Both the position numbers and the translations under genes were made by a program. The notes beneath the pieces were generated by a model. It did not search any database, had not been told where the DNA came from, and saw only the letters and a program-made list of their open reading frames with translations. From JBKEDS01 sp047975545 (lineage in GTDB: Bacteria; Bacteroidota; Bacteroidia; Flavobacteriales; Flavobacteriaceae): a DNA stretch of 64,000 nt. The DNA lies in assembly GCA_047975545.1 (NCBI GenBank), contig JBKEDS010000015.1, positions 1 through 64,000 on the forward strand, in the 5' to 3' direction. This document shows positions 24,236 through 33,888 of this stretch, in pieces; within the stretch, counting starts at the first letter, position 1, and each line of letters begins with the position of its first letter.

Positions 24236-25518
24236 TTTTGTTTTAAAATAAAATTGAAATCATTGGTGTTTTCGCTATTGGTATTAATAGGAAAAGTTTG
24301 GTTAATGTTTTCTTCAATGTTAGTGACTTTCACATTATAGCTTGTGTTCTTTTTAAGATTTAAGCGTAAAAATTGGTTCATGTCATCTGTTTTTTTAGGT
24401 GAGTACCCAAAATCTACAAGCGTGTCGTTTTTCAGTAGGTCTATCCGGCATTTTAATCGCGATTCGCTTTTAGTGGTGTCGGTATCCGTAAACACAACAA
24501 AATTGGCTATACACTCGTTGTTTGTTGGTGTTTTGTTTTTAATCGATTTATTATAAATATCAATATAACGTTGGGTAACGTTGTGTCCCCAAATGTATGG
24601 TTTCTCGGTAGGGGTGTCTTGCTTCATAGTTTCAAAGCGTTGGCGTTCGCTTTTGGGGACTGCTTGTAGGTTTGCAACCTGCATGATGTAGGGTGCATCG
24701 ACTGCTGCATAATAAGGCAAGTTTGTGGGCTTGTAAGATACGGCATAAATCCAGTGCAGCATGTTGTCCGGATCGGCCTTTCCTGCATCGGCCAAAAACC
24801 AGGATTTATCTAATGCTTCGGGGTAATATTCAATAAAATGCCAATTACCGTCAATCCATACTTCACACCAAGTGTGGTTACCCTTAAAATTGGTCCACAT
24901 TGCTGTTCCTGCCAAGCGTGACGGAATACCTACCGAGCGATAAGCGTTGGTCAATAGGGTGGAAAGCCCTGTGCAGGTGGCCATTTGTTCTTTTATGGCT
25001 TGTAGCGGGCTAATGTCTACTCGGGAGCGTTTGGTGTTGTACTCTACTTTTAATTCCGATTTAATGTTATTTGCTATATACATAACCGCATCCGTTATGT
25101 TGTTGTGGCGATCGGCATAGGGAGAAAAACGATTATAGAAATCTTTTCGCCAATAATCGCGGTTTTCCGTTATATTAGCATAGGGCAAAACTTCGTTAAA
25201 AAATATGGAGTCGGGAAGGGTATTGCACCAAGAAAATTTTTTACGGGCTTTATAGGCGTAATTTATGTTTTCCAAAAGGTAATCTGCCGTTAGGGAAGTG
25301 AGGTCTCGTTTGGGCATATAGCTAATCAAAAACGCCATACCCTCTTTTTGATCGTCGGGAGCTTTGGTTAAAGCCGTTTTAAGTTCATTTGCATTATTGC
25401 CGGACTTAACAAAGGCGGAATCCAATAAAGGATAATAGCTCTTGGGAACATTGGGGTATTTTTGTTGGCAGGCCATTAGTAAAGTGGCAATGGCTATAAG
25501 GAAGGTAAACCTGTTCAT
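24232..25518 (-). CDS. Transglutaminase-like domain lipoprotein
   Basis: A 428-residue protein with a lipoprotein signal (FLIAIATLLMAC, Cys about residue 17). A transglutaminase-like domain occupies about residues 150-255: catalytic Cys in MATCTGLSTLL, His in FKGNHTWCEVWI and the Asp/Glu region that follows. The C-terminal part (about 320-428) is strand-rich, perhaps a carbohydrate- or protein-binding fold. Bacterial members are often proteases or amidases rather than cross-linkers. It is expected in the periplasm or on the outer membrane. The target is unknown. Confidence 0.88.
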   Translation of the reverse strand: MNRFTFLIAIATLLMACQQKYPNVPKSYYPLLDSAFVKSGNNANELKTALTKAPDDQKEGMAFLISYMPKRDLTSLTADYLLENINYAYKARKKFSWCNTLPDSIFFNEVLPYANITENRDYWRKDFYNRFSPYADRHNNITDAVMYIANNIKSELKVEYNTKRSRVDISPLQAIKEQMATCTGLSTLLTNAYRSVGIPSRLAGTAMWTNFKGNHTWCEVWIDGNWHFIEYYPEALDKSWFLADAGKADPDNMLHWIYAVSYKPTNLPYYAAVDAPYIMQVANLQAVPKSERQRFETMKQDTPTEKPYIWGHNVTQRYIDIYNKSIKNKTPTNNECIANFVVFTDTDTTKSESRLKCRIDLLKNDTLVDFGYSPKKTDDMNQFLRLNLKKNTSYNVKVTNIEENINQTFPINTNSENTNDFNFILKQN

Positions 25519-25585
25519 AATAATATAAGGATTGATTTGGTGTCGAACAAATTTAGTGTATTTTTTGTGGGATAGCTAAGAAAAT

Positions 25586-25622
25586 AAAAAAAGGGAACAC
25601 GTTTACCGCATTCCCTTTTTTT
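25586..25622. terminator. Terminator after glnA
   Basis: A 12-bp stem of A7-GGG-AA with TT-CCC-T7 around a 13-base loop, 24 bases past the stop of the minus-strand glutamine synthetase gene. It is symmetrical and could work in both directions. Confidence 0.82.
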
Positions 25623-25646
25623 AATTATGAACAAATATTAGAATAT

Positions 25647-26669
25647 TTAAATTTTAGCCGAATTAACGGTTTTGATAATCCTGGCGGCAATTTTGTACGG
25701 GTCGCCGTTCGACGCCGGGCGTCTGTCTTCCAACCAGCCTTTGTAACCTTTTTGTACGGTCATGATTGGAATGCGTATTGATGCGCCTCGATCCGAAACG
25801 CCATAAGAAAAATCGTGAATAGCAGCCGTTTCGTGCTTACCGGTTAAGCGTTGCTCGTTAAATTCGCCATAAACTTCCATGTGTTCTTTAACAACAGGGC
25901 GGAAAGCTTCGCATATTTTTTCGTAAACCTCCTTGCTGCCACACGTTCTTAGTGTATTGTTCGAAAAGTTGGCGTGCATGCCCGAACCGTTCCAGTCCAT
26001 GTCCTTGCCAAGTGGTTTGGGGTGGTATTCGATAAAATAACCATATTTTTCGGTTAATCTATCCAATAAATAACGGGCTACCCAAATTTCGTCACCGGCT
26101 TTTTTAGCGCCTTTGGCAAACAATTGAAACTCCCACTGGCCACAAGCTACCTCTTGGTTAATGCCCTCGAAGTTTAATCCGGCGGCAATGCACAAATCGG
26201 CATGCTCCTCAACCAAATCACGACCGTGCGTATTTAAACCACCAACCGAACAATAGTACATGCCCTGTGGTTTTGGGTAGCCGCCCACGGGAAAGCCCAA
26301 GGGCAGTTGCGTTTTGGTATCCATTATAAAGTACTCCTGCTCGAAACCAAACCAAAAATCGTCATCCTCGTCATTAATAGTTGCACGGGCATTGGAAGGG
26401 TGTGGGGTACCGTCGGGGCTTAAAACCTCGTTCATAACCAACCAACCGTTAACGCGCTCGGGATCGGGATAAATAGCAACGGGTTTCAAGATGCAATCGG
26501 ACGATCCGCCTTCGGCTTGTTTGGTAGACGAGCCGTCGAACGACCAGTTGCCAAGCTCTTCAAGGGTACCTTTAAAATTTTCATGATCTTCTACCTTCGT
26601 TTTGCTCCTCATGTTTTGGGTAGGGTAATAACCGTCTAACCAAATGTATTCTAATTTAATTTTAGCCAT
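25647..26669 (-). CDS. glnA: Glutamine synthetase, short type II-like
   Basis: A 340-residue enzyme that makes glutamine from glutamate, ammonia and ATP. The N-terminal beta-grasp part (WSFDGSSTKQAEGGSSDCIL) and catalytic domain (FWFGFEQEYF, CGQWEFQLF, GSGMHANFSN, GKHETAAIHDFSYGVSDRGA, IRIPIM) match the eukaryote-like GSII form common in Bacteroidota, and the length suits it. It lacks the adenylylation region of GSI. A minus-strand -7 box (TATATTTG) lies at 26711-26718. It is divergent from a glutamine synthetase III gene, an unusual-looking but frequent flavobacterial pairing. Confidence 0.93.
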   Translation of the reverse strand: MAKIKLEYIWLDGYYPTQNMRSKTKVEDHENFKGTLEELGNWSFDGSSTKQAEGGSSDCILKPVAIYPDPERVNGWLVMNEVLSPDGTPHPSNARATINDEDDDFWFGFEQEYFIMDTKTQLPLGFPVGGYPKPQGMYYCSVGGLNTHGRDLVEEHADLCIAAGLNFEGINQEVACGQWEFQLFAKGAKKAGDEIWVARYLLDRLTEKYGYFIEYHPKPLGKDMDWNGSGMHANFSNNTLRTCGSKEVYEKICEAFRPVVKEHMEVYGEFNEQRLTGKHETAAIHDFSYGVSDRGASIRIPIMTVQKGYKGWLEDRRPASNGDPYKIAARIIKTVNSAKI

Positions 26670-27198
26670 AATTAAGTACGTTATAAATAATGTGATTAAT
26701 AATTGTTGGGCAAATATAATTTTTTACGCTATACATTTATATTTTAGGGGTATGTTTTATTTTAATGCGAATGTATTTTTATTTACACCCCATTTTTTTA
26801 AGGGGTATGTTGAAAAATGATTATTTTTTTGGGCTGTAAATGAAAATTCATTAATACATGAAACACCCATTATTAAATTTAAATCACACAGCGGAATGTT
26901 AATTTGGGGGTTCCATGCCCGCACTGAGCTAGACGAAGTGTGACTATTAAAAACAATAAATATTAGCACATGAAATTATGTGTGCAACGAAAAATTATTA
27001 GTGTATAATGAAAGCGTTAAAAGTCAAGATAAGTTCATTAAAAAATAAAAAAGGCAAGAACATTTAAAAGGATTTAAAGTTTTAACCCGTCTACTTTCTA
27101 TGCTCTAAAGGCAAAGCGGTCTTTTTTCTTTTCACTAAGGATAATAATCCCGATTTAAGCTATATTTACACTTTTAAATAAAAACTATTAAAATTGGT
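26670..27198. other. Spacer between the divergent glutamine synthetase genes
   Basis: This 529-base region holds the glnA -7 box at 26711-26718 and one R1 element at 26859-26976. The remaining 220 bases before glnN are AT-rich, with no gene-like frame. No binding site for a known nitrogen regulator was recognised. Confidence 0.6.
26859..26976 (+). repeat. R1 element, copy A (one 23-bp module)
   Basis: The element begins ATGAAACACCC and ends AGCACATGAAA. Its left arm pairs imperfectly with an internal GGGGTTCCAT. One copy of the module CGCACTGAGCTAGACGAAG follows, then TGACTATTAAAAACAATAA. It lies between the two glutamine synthetase genes and does not abut a gene. The first ATG would encode a 14-residue peptide ending at TGT TAA. 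Confidence 0.85.
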
Positions 27199-29322
27199 AT
27201 GCCAACACTACGATTTCACGCCGTTAAACAGTCGCTAACCGCAAAGCCTGTTGTTTTTGAAGAAAAAGACCGTCGCTCGGAACTATTTGCCAAAAACGTA
27301 TTTAACGAAAACGCCATGCGCCAATATTTAACAAAAGATGCCTTAAAAGGCGTGTTAAATGCTATAAAGCATGGCAAAAAAATAGACAGGGGCATTGCCG
27401 ACCAAGTAGCGGCATCCATGCGCGATTGGGCTTTGTCCAAGGGCGTTACTCATTATACGCACTGGTTTCAGCCCTTAACCGGAACCACGGCCGAAAAGCA
27501 CGATGCCTTTTTTGAAACTATTGGCGATGGCATGTCCATAGAAAAATTCGGTGGCAGCCAATTGGTACAGCAAGAACCCGATGCGTCCAGTTTCCCAAAC
27601 GGCGGTATCCGAAACACGTTTGAGGCACGGGGCTATACGGCTTGGGACCCCACTTCGCCCGCCTTTATTTACGGCACAACACTGTGCATACCCACTATTT
27701 TCGTGGCCTATACAGGAGAGGCTTTGGATTATAAAACCCCATTGTTAAGGGCGTTAAGCGCCGTGGACAACGCCGCAACCGAAATATGCAAGTATTTCGA
27801 TAAAAACGTAAAAAAAGTGTCGGCTTCATTGGGCTGGGAGCAGGAATATTTTTTAATCGATAAATCGCTTATTTCCAGTCGCCCCGATATTGTACTAACG
27901 GGCAGGACGCTTTTGGGGCATTCGTCAGCAAAGGGACAACAGTTGGACGACCATTATTTTGGGGCCATCCCATCCAGGGCGCTTAATTTTATGCGCGAAC
28001 TGGAACACGAATGTATGCTTTTGGGCATACCCGTAAAAACAAGGCATAACGAAGTAGCGCCCAACCAGTTCGAACTGGCGCCCATTTACGAGGAGGCCAA
28101 TTTGGCGGTGGACCACAACTCGCTGCTTATGGATATTATGGGGCGCGTGGCGTCAAGGCACAATTTTAAGGTGCTGTTGCACGAAAAACCATTTGCGGGC
28201 ATAAACGGCTCGGGCAAGCATAACAACTGGTCGCTCTCGACCGATACGGGCATAAATTTATTGTCGCCCGGCAAAACCCCGATGAGCAACCTTCAATTTT
28301 TAACCTTTTTCATCAATACCATAAAAGCGGTTTACGAAAACGAAGCCCTGCTCCGTGCCTCGATAGCCTCGGCAAGTAACGACCACCGTTTGGGCGCCAA
28401 CGAAGCCCCACCGGCCATCATGTCCATATTTATAGGACAACAGCTTACCAAGGTACTGGAGGAGTTGGAAGGCGTAACCAAAGGCAAACTGTCGCCCGAG
28501 GAAAAAACCGAGCTTAAACTTAACGTCGTGGGCAAAATACCCGATGTGTTGTTGGACAATACCGACCGCAACCGTACTTCGCCCTTCGCCTTTACGGGCA
28601 ATAAGTTCGAATTTAGGGCGGTAGGCTCCACGGCCAATTGCGGTAACCCCATGACGGTTTTAAACACCATAGTGGCCAAGCAATTACAGGAGTTTAAGGT
28701 TGAGGTGGATAAACTTATCGATAAAAAAGACTTAAAGAAGGACGAAGCCATTTTCAACGTGCTGCGCGAGTACATAAAAGCCACCAAGCCCATTCTGTTC
28801 GAAGGCAATGGCTATGGCAAGGCCTGGGAGGACGAAGCCAAAAAACGAGGACTTAGCAACCACAAAACCACGCCCGAAGCCCTAAAGGCCAAAATATCCA
28901 AACAGGCGCTGGACTTGTTCGAAAACATGCAGGTTATGAGCAAGGTCGAGTCCATGGCACGCTACGAAATAGAAATGGAGGCCTACATCCTGCACGTGCA
29001 AATAGAAAGCCGTGTTTTGGGCGATATAGCCCGCAACCACATCGTGCCAACGGCAGTAAAATACCAAAACATATTAATAGAAAACGTAAAGGGGCTAAAG
29101 GAAATTTTCGATAAAAAGTTCGATACCGTATCCAAGGAGCAAATTAAGCTAATCGAGGATATTTCCAACCATATCGAAACCATAAACGCCAACGTTACCA
29201 ACATGATAGAGGCCCGAAAAAAAGCCAATATTATAACCGATGTCGACAAAAAAGCCCACGCCTACTGCTTCGATGTAAAACCCTATTTCGACAAAATACG
29301 CTACCACTGCGACAAGCTGTAG
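27199..29322 (+). CDS. glnN: Glutamine synthetase type III
   Basis: A 707-residue enzyme of the GSIII class, twice the size of GSII and found mainly in Bacteroidota and cyanobacteria. Features include the N-terminal region with THYTHWFQPLTGTTAEKHDA, EQEYFLIDKSL, VKTRHNEVAPNQFELAP, NGSGKHNNWSL, NDHRLGANEAPPAI and FRAVGSTANCGNP. The C-terminal 150 residues are helical, as in the family. It shares the reaction with the neighbouring glnA, so the two probably differ in regulation or ammonia range. Confidence 0.95.
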   Translation: MPTLRFHAVKQSLTAKPVVFEEKDRRSELFAKNVFNENAMRQYLTKDALKGVLNAIKHGKKIDRGIADQVAASMRDWALSKGVTHYTHWFQPLTGTTAEKHDAFFETIGDGMSIEKFGGSQLVQQEPDASSFPNGGIRNTFEARGYTAWDPTSPAFIYGTTLCIPTIFVAYTGEALDYKTPLLRALSAVDNAATEICKYFDKNVKKVSASLGWEQEYFLIDKSLISSRPDIVLTGRTLLGHSSAKGQQLDDHYFGAIPSRALNFMRELEHECMLLGIPVKTRHNEVAPNQFELAPIYEEANLAVDHNSLLMDIMGRVASRHNFKVLLHEKPFAGINGSGKHNNWSLSTDTGINLLSPGKTPMSNLQFLTFFINTIKAVYENEALLRASIASASNDHRLGANEAPPAIMSIFIGQQLTKVLEELEGVTKGKLSPEEKTELKLNVVGKIPDVLLDNTDRNRTSPFAFTGNKFEFRAVGSTANCGNPMTVLNTIVAKQLQEFKVEVDKLIDKKDLKKDEAIFNVLREYIKATKPILFEGNGYGKAWEDEAKKRGLSNHKTTPEALKAKISKQALDLFENMQVMSKVESMARYEIEMEAYILHVQIESRVLGDIARNHIVPTAVKYQNILIENVKGLKEIFDKKFDTVSKEQIKLIEDISNHIETINANVTNMIEARKKANIITDVDKKAHAYCFDVKPYFDKIRYHCDKL

Positions 29323-29392
29323 ATGTTGGTAGAAGACTAAATTTGTCAATTGTCAAAATACAGGGAACTGTTATTTACACGGTAAAATAATT

Positions 29393-29554
29393 TGGGCGTT
29401 CCCCTCCGCAGGCTCCGGGTCGGGCTTTCCGCTATATCTTTTATGCCCAACTTGTAAGTGCCAAACCTGTTTCGGTATCTCCCGATACGTGTAAATACAT
29501 GTTTGCATGTTTGTTTCCGGTGGCATAAAAGGATGCCGCTGCAATCCCTAACGC
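29393..29554. repeat. Hairpin-rich repeat element (R2), copy 2
   Basis: The element starts TGGGCGTTCCCC and GGGTCGGGCTTTCCGCTATA and ends GGATGCCGCTGCAATCCC with CTAACGC. The outer ends GGCGTT/AACGC and the inner arms TCTTTTATGCC/GGCATAAAAG can pair. The centre has its own hairpins (TTTCGGTATC/GATAC; ACATGTTTGCATGT) and differs from copy 1. Confidence 0.68.
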
Positions 29555-29810
29555 ACCGACCGAGCAAGGACATTGTATGGTGCTGGGGTGTTATTTCTGT
29601 AATTTGTATTATAAGGATTGTTTCGCATTGCTTAAACCCGGTTAGGCACAGAATTCTAATTTCGTTAATCGTTACTGTTTCTTCGTTTTTTTGTTATAAT
29701 TAATCGTTACTGCGAGCCTGCCGATAGATAGGCAAGATACGAAACGGTCAATCCATGCAATGTGTTTTCAACAATATCACAATCAAAATTTAAACAAACG
29801 ATTAAAATAT

Positions 29811-29840
29811 TTGATTAAACAAAAAAAAACCATATTTTTG
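29811..29840 (+). promoter_or_regulatory. Promoter of the exporter operon
   Basis: TTG at 29811-29813, a 19-base gap, TATTTTTG at 29833-29840, then GTG start at 29864. It would drive tetR and probably the downstream exporter genes, and is a likely site for TetR autoregulation. I could not define an operator palindrome. Confidence 0.65.
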
Positions 29841-29863
29841 TTCCATAAAACAAATTACCAACC

Positions 29864-30496
29864 GTGGCAATAACAATAAAACCCAAAAAAACAAACACTT
29901 CAACCGAAGAAAAAATAAAGGAGGCCGCCAAAACGGTGTTCCACAAAAAAGGCTTTGCGGCAACCCGTACCCGCGATATTGCCGAGCATGCGGGCATAAA
30001 CCTTGCCCTGTTAAACTATTATTTTAGGAGCAAGCAAAAACTGTTCGAAATTATAATGTTCGAGGCTATTTCCGGCTTTGTGCAAAATATGGTAGTCGTG
30101 GTAAACAACAACAATAGCAGCTTGGACGGGAAAATTGAAGCCATAGCCAATAACTACATCGATTTTTTATCCAAAGAACCCGGCGTACCGCTTTTTATTG
30201 TTAGCGAAATCCGCAATAATCCCGATGCCCTGTACAAAAGGTTTACTTTGGCGCAGGTTATCCTCGATTCGGTTTTTCTAAAGCAATATCGGGAAGCCGT
30301 TGCACAAGGCCGTGTTGCCGAACCCAATCCCGTTCATTTTTTAATAAATCTTATGGGGCTTATCGTGTTTCCGTTTATTGCCCAACCTTTGTTAATGAAA
30401 ATTACCAATACCAAGCACAAACAGTTTTTGGCGTTAATGCAGGAACGAAAAAGGCAAATTCCCGTTTGGGTAAAAGCCATGATGTACAGGGACTAA
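29864..30496 (+). CDS. TetR/AcrR family transcriptional regulator
   Basis: A 210-residue regulator. The helix-turn-helix domain is at about residues 12-60: EEKIKEAAKTVFHKKGFAAT, RTRDIAEHAGINLALLNYYF. The remainder is the helical ligand-binding domain. The start is GTG at 29864, chosen because it gives the usual short Lys/Thr-rich tail before the first helix. It is the first gene before a TolC-HlyD-ABC exporter set, so it most likely represses that operon until a toxic ligand binds. Confidence 0.92.
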   Translation: MAITIKPKKTNTSTEEKIKEAAKTVFHKKGFAATRTRDIAEHAGINLALLNYYFRSKQKLFEIIMFEAISGFVQNMVVVVNNNNSSLDGKIEAIANNYIDFLSKEPGVPLFIVSEIRNNPDALYKRFTLAQVILDSVFLKQYREAVAQGRVAEPNPVHFLINLMGLIVFPFIAQPLLMKITNTKHKQFLALMQERKRQIPVWVKAMMYRD

Positions 30497-30547
30497 ATTT
30501 TTTTAGCCATAAATTAATCAAATGTTTAAATCAAAAAATCAATAAAA

Positions 30548-31810
30548 ATGAAACACGGGTATTACATTATACTGCTGTTCCTGTCGGTTAGCCTTGGTTT
30601 TTCGCAGCAACACGAAACCTTAACCCTTGAGGGCTGCTATACGCTTGCGGAGCAGAATTATCCGCTAATCAAGCAATCGCAATTATTGGAAAAATCGAAG
30701 GAATACTCCATTAGCAATGCGGGCAAGGGGTATTTGCCCAATATTAGCATTGCGGGGCAGGCCACTTACCAATCCGATGTTACGGCGTTTCCCGGTGCAG
30801 CGGCCGGTTCGGGGTACCCTATAATCCCAAAGGACCAGTACAAACTGTACGGCGAGGTATCGCAGCCGCTAACCAAAATGTTTTATGTTGAAAAAGAAAA
30901 AAAACTGGCAGAAGCAGGAGCCGACGTGGAATTTCAAAACCTACAAGTGCAATTGTACCAAATAAAAAACAGGATAAACCAATTGTATTTTGGCGTATTG
31001 TTGATAGACGAACAAGTTAAGCAAAACAAACTACTGCAAACCGATATACAAAGCGGTATAAGCAAAACCAAGGTGGCGTTTGCCAACGGTACGGCGCTGC
31101 AAAGCGATTTGGACAACCTAACGGCCGAGCTGCTAAACGCCCAACAAACCGAAATAACCCTTAATGCCAACCGCCAAGGCTACGCCAATATGTTGTCGTA
31201 TTTTATAGGAACTTCAATAAACGAAAAAATTGTTTTGGAAACGCCAATAGTACAGGTTTCAAACACTGTCATTAACCGCCCGGAACTGCAATTATTCGAT
31301 AAGCGGAAGAAAATTTACAACATTCAAAATGCGTTGTTAAATTTTAAAACCCTACCGCAGTTTAATGTGTTCTTCCAAGGCGGCATGGGGCAACCGGCGT
31401 TAAATATCCTTGATGAAAGTTTGGATAGTTACTACATTACGGGCTTGCGCCTAAACTGGGATATTTCCAGTTTTTATACTTCAAAAAAGAACAAAAAAAT
31501 AAACAACATGCAACAGGAATTGATTAATACCGACCGGGAAACCTTTCTCTTCAATACCAATTTGGAGTTAAAACAGCAACAAACCGAAATAGATAAAATA
31601 AGCGAACTCATAAAAACCGACAACAACATCATCACGCTTCGCGAAAACGTAAAAAACACCACAAAAACCCAATTGGAATACGGTACGGCAACCACCAACG
31701 ATTATATTATAGCAGTAAACGAAGTGGACAAGGCAAGGCAAAACCTGGTGCTTCATAGCATACAATTACTCAAGGCACAATACGATTACAAAAATACTTC
31801 GGGAAATTAA
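30548..31810 (+). CDS. TolC family outer-membrane efflux protein
   Basis: A 420-residue outer-membrane channel protein with a signal peptide (about residues 1-19, LFLSVSLGFSQQ). It shows the two repeated long helical hairpins of the family, with GCYTLAEQNYPLIKQ near the start and the strand pairs GYLPNISIAGQATYQ and LPQFNVFFQG. It forms the outer-membrane exit for the HlyD and ABC proteins encoded next. Confidence 0.92.
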   Translation: MKHGYYIILLFLSVSLGFSQQHETLTLEGCYTLAEQNYPLIKQSQLLEKSKEYSISNAGKGYLPNISIAGQATYQSDVTAFPGAAAGSGYPIIPKDQYKLYGEVSQPLTKMFYVEKEKKLAEAGADVEFQNLQVQLYQIKNRINQLYFGVLLIDEQVKQNKLLQTDIQSGISKTKVAFANGTALQSDLDNLTAELLNAQQTEITLNANRQGYANMLSYFIGTSINEKIVLETPIVQVSNTVINRPELQLFDKRKKIYNIQNALLNFKTLPQFNVFFQGGMGQPALNILDESLDSYYITGLRLNWDISSFYTSKKNKKINNMQQELINTDRETFLFNTNLELKQQQTEIDKISELIKTDNNIITLRENVKNTTKTQLEYGTATTNDYIIAVNEVDKARQNLVLHSIQLLKAQYDYKNTSGN

Positions 31811-31843
31811 GCCGAAACATTTAAACCCCTAAAACAGCAAAAA

Positions 31844-32773
31844 ATGAAGACTATAAAAAATATTGGACATAACAAGTGGAAATGCCCAATTTCAACTATT
31901 AGCCTAATTGCAGTATTGGTTTTCTCCTCGTGCAACAATAACGACAAAAACTACGACGCTTCCGGTAGTTTCGAGGCCGACGAAACCATTATAGCTTCCG
32001 AAGCAGTTGGAACCCTAAAACAATTCAATATAGAAGAAGGACAAAAACTAAAAAAAGACCAATTAATAGGGTATGTGGACAGCACCCAACTGCACCTTAA
32101 AAAACAACAGCTCGTAGCCCAAATTAGCGCCGCAAGAAGTCGAAAGCCCGATATAGCGGCACAATTGGCAACATTCCGGTCGCAATTAAAAACGGCCAAG
32201 ACCGAGCAAAATAGAATTTTAAATTTGGTAAGCGGTGGCGCCGCAACACAAAAACAATTGGACGATATTAATGCCGAAATCGATTTGCTAAACAAACAAA
32301 TTACGGCACAAAAAACCACCTTGTACAGTTCTGCCAAAGGGATTAACAACGATGCCCTTTCCTTGGAGGCGCAAGTAGAACAATTAAACGACCAATTGGC
32401 AAAAAGCAAAATTGTAAACCCCATAAACGGTACCGTATTGGTAAAATACGCCATGGAAAACGAAATGGCTACCAACGGCAAACCACTTTATAAAATAGCC
32501 GATTTGTCCAATATAACCCTGCGGGCTTACATTACTGGAAACCAGTTGCCGCAAGTAAGGCTAAACCAAAGCGTAACGGTTTTTACCGACGACGGTAACG
32601 GTGGGTTTAACCAAACCGAAGGCACCATAACATGGATTAGCAGTAAGGCCGAGTTTACCCCAAAAACCATACAAACCAAGGACGAGCGCGCCAATTTGGT
32701 ATACGCCATAAAAGTAAAGGTTAAAAACAACGGCACTTATAAAATAGGTATGTATGGCGAAATTAAATTTTGA
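31844..32773 (+). CDS. HlyD-type periplasmic adaptor, lipoprotein
   Basis: A 309-residue membrane-fusion protein. A lipoprotein-like signal (ISLIAVLVFSSC) precedes the lipoyl-like half SEAVGTLKQFNIEEGQKLKK, a coiled-coil hairpin (about residues 80-190), the second half IVNPINGTVLVKYAMENEM and a beta-barrel domain. It bridges the inner-membrane transporter and TolC, as YbhG does in the YbhGFSR system. It begins 33 bases after tolC. Confidence 0.92.
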   Translation: MKTIKNIGHNKWKCPISTISLIAVLVFSSCNNNDKNYDASGSFEADETIIASEAVGTLKQFNIEEGQKLKKDQLIGYVDSTQLHLKKQQLVAQISAARSRKPDIAAQLATFRSQLKTAKTEQNRILNLVSGGAATQKQLDDINAEIDLLNKQITAQKTTLYSSAKGINNDALSLEAQVEQLNDQLAKSKIVNPINGTVLVKYAMENEMATNGKPLYKIADLSNITLRAYITGNQLPQVRLNQSVTVFTDDGNGGFNQTEGTITWISSKAEFTPKTIQTKDERANLVYAIKVKVKNNGTYKIGMYGEIKF

Positions 32774-32798
32774 AGTGGCTTCGACAAGCTCGACCACT
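32774..32798. repeat. Isolated GAGCTTGTCGAAG hairpin
   Basis: AGTGG and CCACT close a loop around CTTCGACAAGCTCGA. The core, read on the other strand, is nearly the core of the R1 23-bp module (GAGCTTGACGAAG). It lies right after the hlyD stop. Confidence 0.6.
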
Positions 32799-32960
32799 GC
32801 GCATATTGATTTTTACAACTCTAAAAATTTACAATTAAATGAATTTAAAACCATAAAAATTAACCGTAACAGCGAGCAGCGCAAAGCAGTCCATATAATT
32901 AACAAATTGCTCCGATCCGATTGCAATGCCGATTTTTCATAACCCCATAACTAAAAAAAC

Positions 32961-33872
32961 ATGAACACCGTAACACTCCATAACATAACCAAGACCTACA
33001 ACAAAGGCAAGGTCGAAGCGGTAAAAAACATATCGTTTTCGGTGGAAAAAGGCGAATTATTTGGGTTAATAGGCCCCGATGGTGCGGGAAAAACATCTAT
33101 TTTCCGAATGCTTACCACTTTGCTTTTGCCCGATAGCGGTACGGCAACCGTTAACGGTTTCGATATTGTAAAGGATTATAAAACCATAAGAAGGCAAGTT
33201 GGGTATATGCCCGGAAAATTCTCGTTGTACCAAGATTTAACCGTTGCCGAAAACCTAAGTTTCTTTGCCTCGGTATTCAATACGTCGATAGAAGAAAATT
33301 ACGATTTAATAAAAGATATTTACACACAAATAGAACCCTTTAAAACCCGAAGGGCGGGGAAACTTTCAGGCGGTATGAAGCAAAAACTGGCACTTTGCTG
33401 TGCGCTAATCCACCGTCCCGAGGTTTTGTTTTTGGACGAGCCAACAACGGGTGTCGATGTGGTGTCCAGAAAGGAGTTTTGGAACATGCTAAAAAACCTA
33501 AAACAGCAGGGCATAACCATTTTGGTATCCACACCGTACATGGACGAGGCCACGATTTGCGAGCGCATTGCCCTAATGCAAAACGGAAAAATCCTTTCAA
33601 TCGATACGCCCAAAAATATCATCCGGCAATTTCCCGATACGCTTTTTGCCATTAAGGCCGGCAATATGAGCAGCTTATTACACGATTTACGAAACAACCA
33701 AAACATAAAAAGCTGTAATTCCTTTGGCGAATTTCATCATATCACCCTAAAAAACGAAACTTATTTAAGTTCGATAATTAAAGATTTGGAACGTTTAAAC
33801 CATCAAAATATTGAAATAAGCCCCATTGAACCTACCATTGAGGATTGCTTTATTCGGTTAATGGAAAATTGA
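32961..33872 (+). CDS. ABC transporter ATPase, first of two
   Basis: A 303-residue ATPase: Walker A GPDGAGKTS, Q-loop region GYMPGKFSLYQDLT, signature LSGGMKQKLALC, Walker B VLFLDEPTTGVDV and a His switch replaced in context STPYMDEA. Together with the next gene it corresponds to the two halves of the fused YbhF ATPase. It follows a 187-base spacer that contains a hairpin. The C-terminal 80 residues form the usual regulatory extension. Confidence 0.93.
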   Translation: MNTVTLHNITKTYNKGKVEAVKNISFSVEKGELFGLIGPDGAGKTSIFRMLTTLLLPDSGTATVNGFDIVKDYKTIRRQVGYMPGKFSLYQDLTVAENLSFFASVFNTSIEENYDLIKDIYTQIEPFKTRRAGKLSGGMKQKLALCCALIHRPEVLFLDEPTTGVDVVSRKEFWNMLKNLKQQGITILVSTPYMDEATICERIALMQNGKILSIDTPKNIIRQFPDTLFAIKAGNMSSLLHDLRNNQNIKSCNSFGEFHHITLKNETYLSSIIKDLERLNHQNIEISPIEPTIEDCFIRLMEN

Positions 33873-33888
33873 ACCAAGTTTCCATTCA

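Larger units (their letters stand above)
29323..29863. other. Repeat-rich spacer between glnN and the tetR operon
   Basis: This 541-base region holds an R2 element (29393-29554), two copies of TTAATCGTTACTG (near 29660 and 29700) and a degenerate palindromic stretch with CGAGCCTGCC and GATAGGCAAG near 29713-29735. The tetR promoter follows at 29811-29840. No coding frame is convincing. Confidence 0.6.

Noticed and set aside
32754..32942. Short plus-strand ORF after hlyD
   Set aside because: It reads mainly through a hairpin repeat and has no coding-like composition.
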